From Planctomycetota bacterium (GTDB lineage: Bacteria > Planctomycetota > Phycisphaerae > Sedimentisphaerales > Anaerobacaceae), in contig CP070830.1 of the NCBI GenBank assembly GCA_020344865.1, forward strand, positions 903,850-910,994: a stretch of 7,145 nt of DNA, in the 5' to 3' direction. Shown here in pieces: positions 5,849 to 7,145 of the stretch. A model generated the notes under the pieces. That model saw only the letters and a program-made list of their open reading frames with translations. It was not told the origin of the DNA and ran no database searches. Position 1 is the first letter of the stretch. Every line of letters begins with the position of its first letter. Made by a program: the position numbers and the translations under genes.

Positions 5849-5876
5849 TATACCCTAAACGCTACCCGCTATACGC
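5849..5876. repeat. Four tandem heptamers
   Basis: Four consecutive seven-base units read TATACCC, TAAACGC, TACCCGC and TATACGC on the plus strand. All share TA at the start and C at the end. They lie in the gap between the zinc-ribbon gene and the five-gene cluster and are noncoding. Confidence 0.5.
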
Positions 5877-5894
5877 TGTTTCTTCCTTCCGCCA

Positions 5895-5912
5895 CATTCT
5901 AACATTTCCCTC
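5895..5912 (-). repeat. 18-base repeat, copy 1 (possible -10 region)
   Basis: The minus-strand sequence GAGGGAAATGTTAGAATG is identical to the copy at 6859-6876. It contains an extended -10 pattern, TGTTAGAAT. I see no good -35 element 16-18 bases upstream here, so promoter activity is less certain than for the other copy. It lies about 105 bases before the first gene of the five-gene cluster. Confidence 0.5.
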
Positions 5913-5924
5913 TAACCGTCTGAT

Positions 5925-6821
5925 TTACTTATTCTTCTTCTTCGCTTCCCTTCGAAGCGCCCCTGTCTCGCTGTGGCCGCATTCGGGACATCTGTCTGCA
6001 TAATCGTGTGCGACAGTACCCCTTATGAAGATTAGCTCACACTTCTCACATTTTATAGCCCTGTACCCGCTTGCCTCATCGCACTTGGAGCACACGATGC
6101 CCCGCGGCGCCAATTCCATAGGGTCCTGATGCTCCCTTAGATAAATAAAGTAATCTTTCCGGTCCATCTGCCATTTGTTTTCGCAGTCAGGATTAGTGCA
6201 CATCACCCAATACAGCACCCCGCGTTCCAGCTCATCAATCTCCGACTTTCCTTTCACAGCCGCCGCCATCGGTATCGCGCCCGGAAAGTCGTTGATAAAC
6301 TTTGCAGCTAACTGTTTCCACATACCCTTAAGCTCGTCATAAAGATATTCCTTGTTCATCATCCCCTCGCTCGCCGCCTGCCAGGTCATCGCCGAATTCG
6401 ACCTCATCGGCTCCGTCAACAGCATGACCCTCTGCCACAACCCCAGTTTCATAAACACCGCATACTTCCCGGCCTGCTCCTTGCATTCAAGCGCAGATAC
6501 TTGCAGTACTAACACGGGCGTCCGGTTCGATTCTTCATATTCCTCAACTGAGTAAGTTTTTATCCCGTGTCTACTTAGCAATGTTTTCATTTCGCTCCGA
6601 AACTCTTCTTCCGATACTCCGGCACACTTTATAACATCTGGCAGCCCGAATCCCATACTCACTAAAACACCTTCTAAGCCAGCCAGCGTCTCATCCTGCT
6701 CGTAAACCTTCTCCGCCTTACCGCCCGCCTCCTCCTTGCCTCTACCTTCGATAGCCGCCCCGCTACCAAATGCGCAAACAAGCGCAAGACCAACAATAAC
6801 CAAGTATTTTTTCGCCTTCAT
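5925..6821 (-). CDS. Exported protein with C-terminal tandem zinc ribbons
   Basis: The 298-residue protein has a Sec signal peptide (lysine-rich start, hydrophobic 7-20, likely cleavage near residue 23). A domain follows at about 46-180, with GLEGVLVSMGFGLPDVIKCA, 'GVSEEEFRSEM..LL...GIKTY', and later TW.AASEG and LAAKFINDF. The layout resembles exported alpha/beta proteins common in planctomycetes whose function is unknown to me. The C-terminal 95 residues hold four cysteine pairs: C208/C213 (CX4C), C244/C247, C258/C261 and C278/C281 (all CX2C). They are consistent with two zinc ribbons, with the conserved-looking stretch YRAIKCEKCELIFIRGTV between. Zinc ribbons on an exported protein are unusual, although pseudopilin-type planctomycete proteins can carry a similar tail. 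AAAGG lies eight bases before the ATG and a good promoter lies upstream. The end is basic (KKKNK). Confidence 0.8.
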   Translation of the reverse strand: MKAKKYLVIVGLALVCAFGSGAAIEGRGKEEAGGKAEKVYEQDETLAGLEGVLVSMGFGLPDVIKCAGVSEEEFRSEMKTLLSRHGIKTYSVEEYEESNRTPVLVLQVSALECKEQAGKYAVFMKLGLWQRVMLLTEPMRSNSAMTWQAASEGMMNKEYLYDELKGMWKQLAAKFINDFPGAIPMAAAVKGKSEIDELERGVLYWVMCTNPDCENKWQMDRKDYFIYLREHQDPMELAPRGIVCSKCDEASGYRAIKCEKCELIFIRGTVAHDYADRCPECGHSETGALRREAKKKNK

Positions 6822-6858
6822 TTTTACCGCCTTTCAAAAAAATCCGCTTCAACCACGC

Positions 6859-6876
6859 CATTCTAACATTTCCCTC
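6859..6876 (-). repeat. 18-base repeat, copy 2 (contains the -10)
   Basis: This is the exact second copy of the repeat at 5895-5912. Here it supplies the extended -10 of the promoter for the exported zinc-ribbon gene. Confidence 0.6.
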
Positions 6877-6888
6877 CCCCCAATTCAA
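6860..6888 (-). promoter_or_regulatory. Sigma-70 type promoter for the exported zinc-ribbon gene
   Basis: On the minus strand TTGAAT (6883-6888) and TAGAAT (6860-6865) are separated by 17 bases. TG lies one base before the -10, giving an extended -10. The predicted start of transcription near 6853 leaves a leader of about 30 bases before the ATG at 6821. Confidence 0.55.
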
Positions 6889-6935
6889 TTATTCTTTTTC
6901 CTCCCCGAGCTTGATACCACCCGAAACTCAAGTAT

Positions 6936-7145
6936 TTAGCGCCGTGCCGCTTCAATCTTGTCGTAACATTCCTTACAGACAACAAGCTTTCTATTTATCA
7001 CCCACGGCTTTTCTACCTTCAACAGCCTCCTCCCGCAGAATCCGCACTTTTCCCCCTCCTCCTTCCCCGCCATCACGTCCTTTTCATCTCTCTCCCATCT
7101 TGCCTCCAACCCGCCGTCCCCACTTGGTACCTCCCGCCCGGGATG
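6936..7145 (-). CDS. C-terminal part of a small zinc-finger protein (runs off right edge)
   Basis: The frame is open from the window edge to a TAA at 6936-6938, giving 69 residues. Two cysteine pairs, CGFC and CKEC, are spaced 21 residues apart and form a likely four-cysteine zinc site. They are joined by RRLLKVEKPWVINRKLVV and followed by YDKIEAARR at the end. The region before the first pair is hydrophilic and Glu/Gly-rich. An internal ATG at residue 25, with AAGGA just upstream, could make a self-contained 45-residue protein. The start is therefore uncertain. The gene precedes the exported zinc-ribbon gene on the same strand with a 114-base gap that contains a promoter, so the two are probably transcribed separately. 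Function is unknown; RNA, DNA or protein binding are all possible. Confidence 0.6.
   Translation of the reverse strand, partial: HPGREVPSGDGGLEARWERDEKDVMAGKEEGEKCGFCGRRLLKVEKPWVINRKLVVCKECYDKIEAARR

Overview
The window looks like chromosomal DNA of a planctomycete, most likely of the Phycisphaerae type. The basis is a PEP-CTERM protein with the ending typical of that group (PEPATVLLLAFGGLML followed by a basic tail), a membrane-anchored pseudopilin-like protein with an NH..G..NVLF.D.HVEFV block, several exported proteins of unknown function with strong Shine-Dalgarno sites, and an exported protein ending in tandem zinc ribbons. No rRNA, tRNA, CRISPR array, transposase or phage structural gene is visible. 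The taxonomic call is inference from protein style, not from a marker gene.

Layout from left to right. Positions 1-816 (minus strand) carry an ABC-type ATPase without membrane segments, followed one base later by the start of an acetyltransferase-like gene that runs off the left edge. Together they resemble a split form of the ATPase-acetyltransferase fusion proteins (COG2401 type). Positions 817-1194 are a 378-base divergent gap. It holds a tiny possible ORF coupled to the ATPase start, an almost perfect sigma-70 type promoter on the plus strand (TTGACT, 17-base spacer, TATAAT) and a roughly 100-base leader with hairpins. The leader precedes the only convincing plus-strand gene, a PEP-CTERM protein with a repeated beta-solenoid-like body (1195-1785). 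The 1786-1980 gap between convergent genes holds no gene and no clear intrinsic terminator that I could find.

From 1981 to the right edge everything is on the minus strand. In transcription order (right to left) the genes are: a partial zinc-finger protein (6936-7145), an exported zinc-ribbon protein (5925-6821), a small two-helix membrane protein (5413-5790), a pseudopilin-like anchored protein (4637-5407), a lipoprotein with two tandem SH3-like units (3847-4578), another small two-helix membrane protein (3536-3829), a signal-peptide protein of a planctomycete-type family (2495-3511) and, after a 160-base gap, a STAS-domain protein (1981-2334). The five genes from 5790 down to 2495 are separated by 5, 58, 17 and 24 bases (11 rather than 17 if the upstream ATG at 3835 is used) and are probably one operon. 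All five products are predicted to be membrane-bound, lipid-anchored or exported, so this looks like an uncharacterised envelope gene cassette. I cannot assign it a function from sequence alone.

Regulatory signals on the minus strand include an extended -10 promoter upstream of the zinc-ribbon gene (6860-6888). An exact 18-base copy of its -10 region lies upstream of the five-gene cluster, next to a four-unit heptamer repeat.
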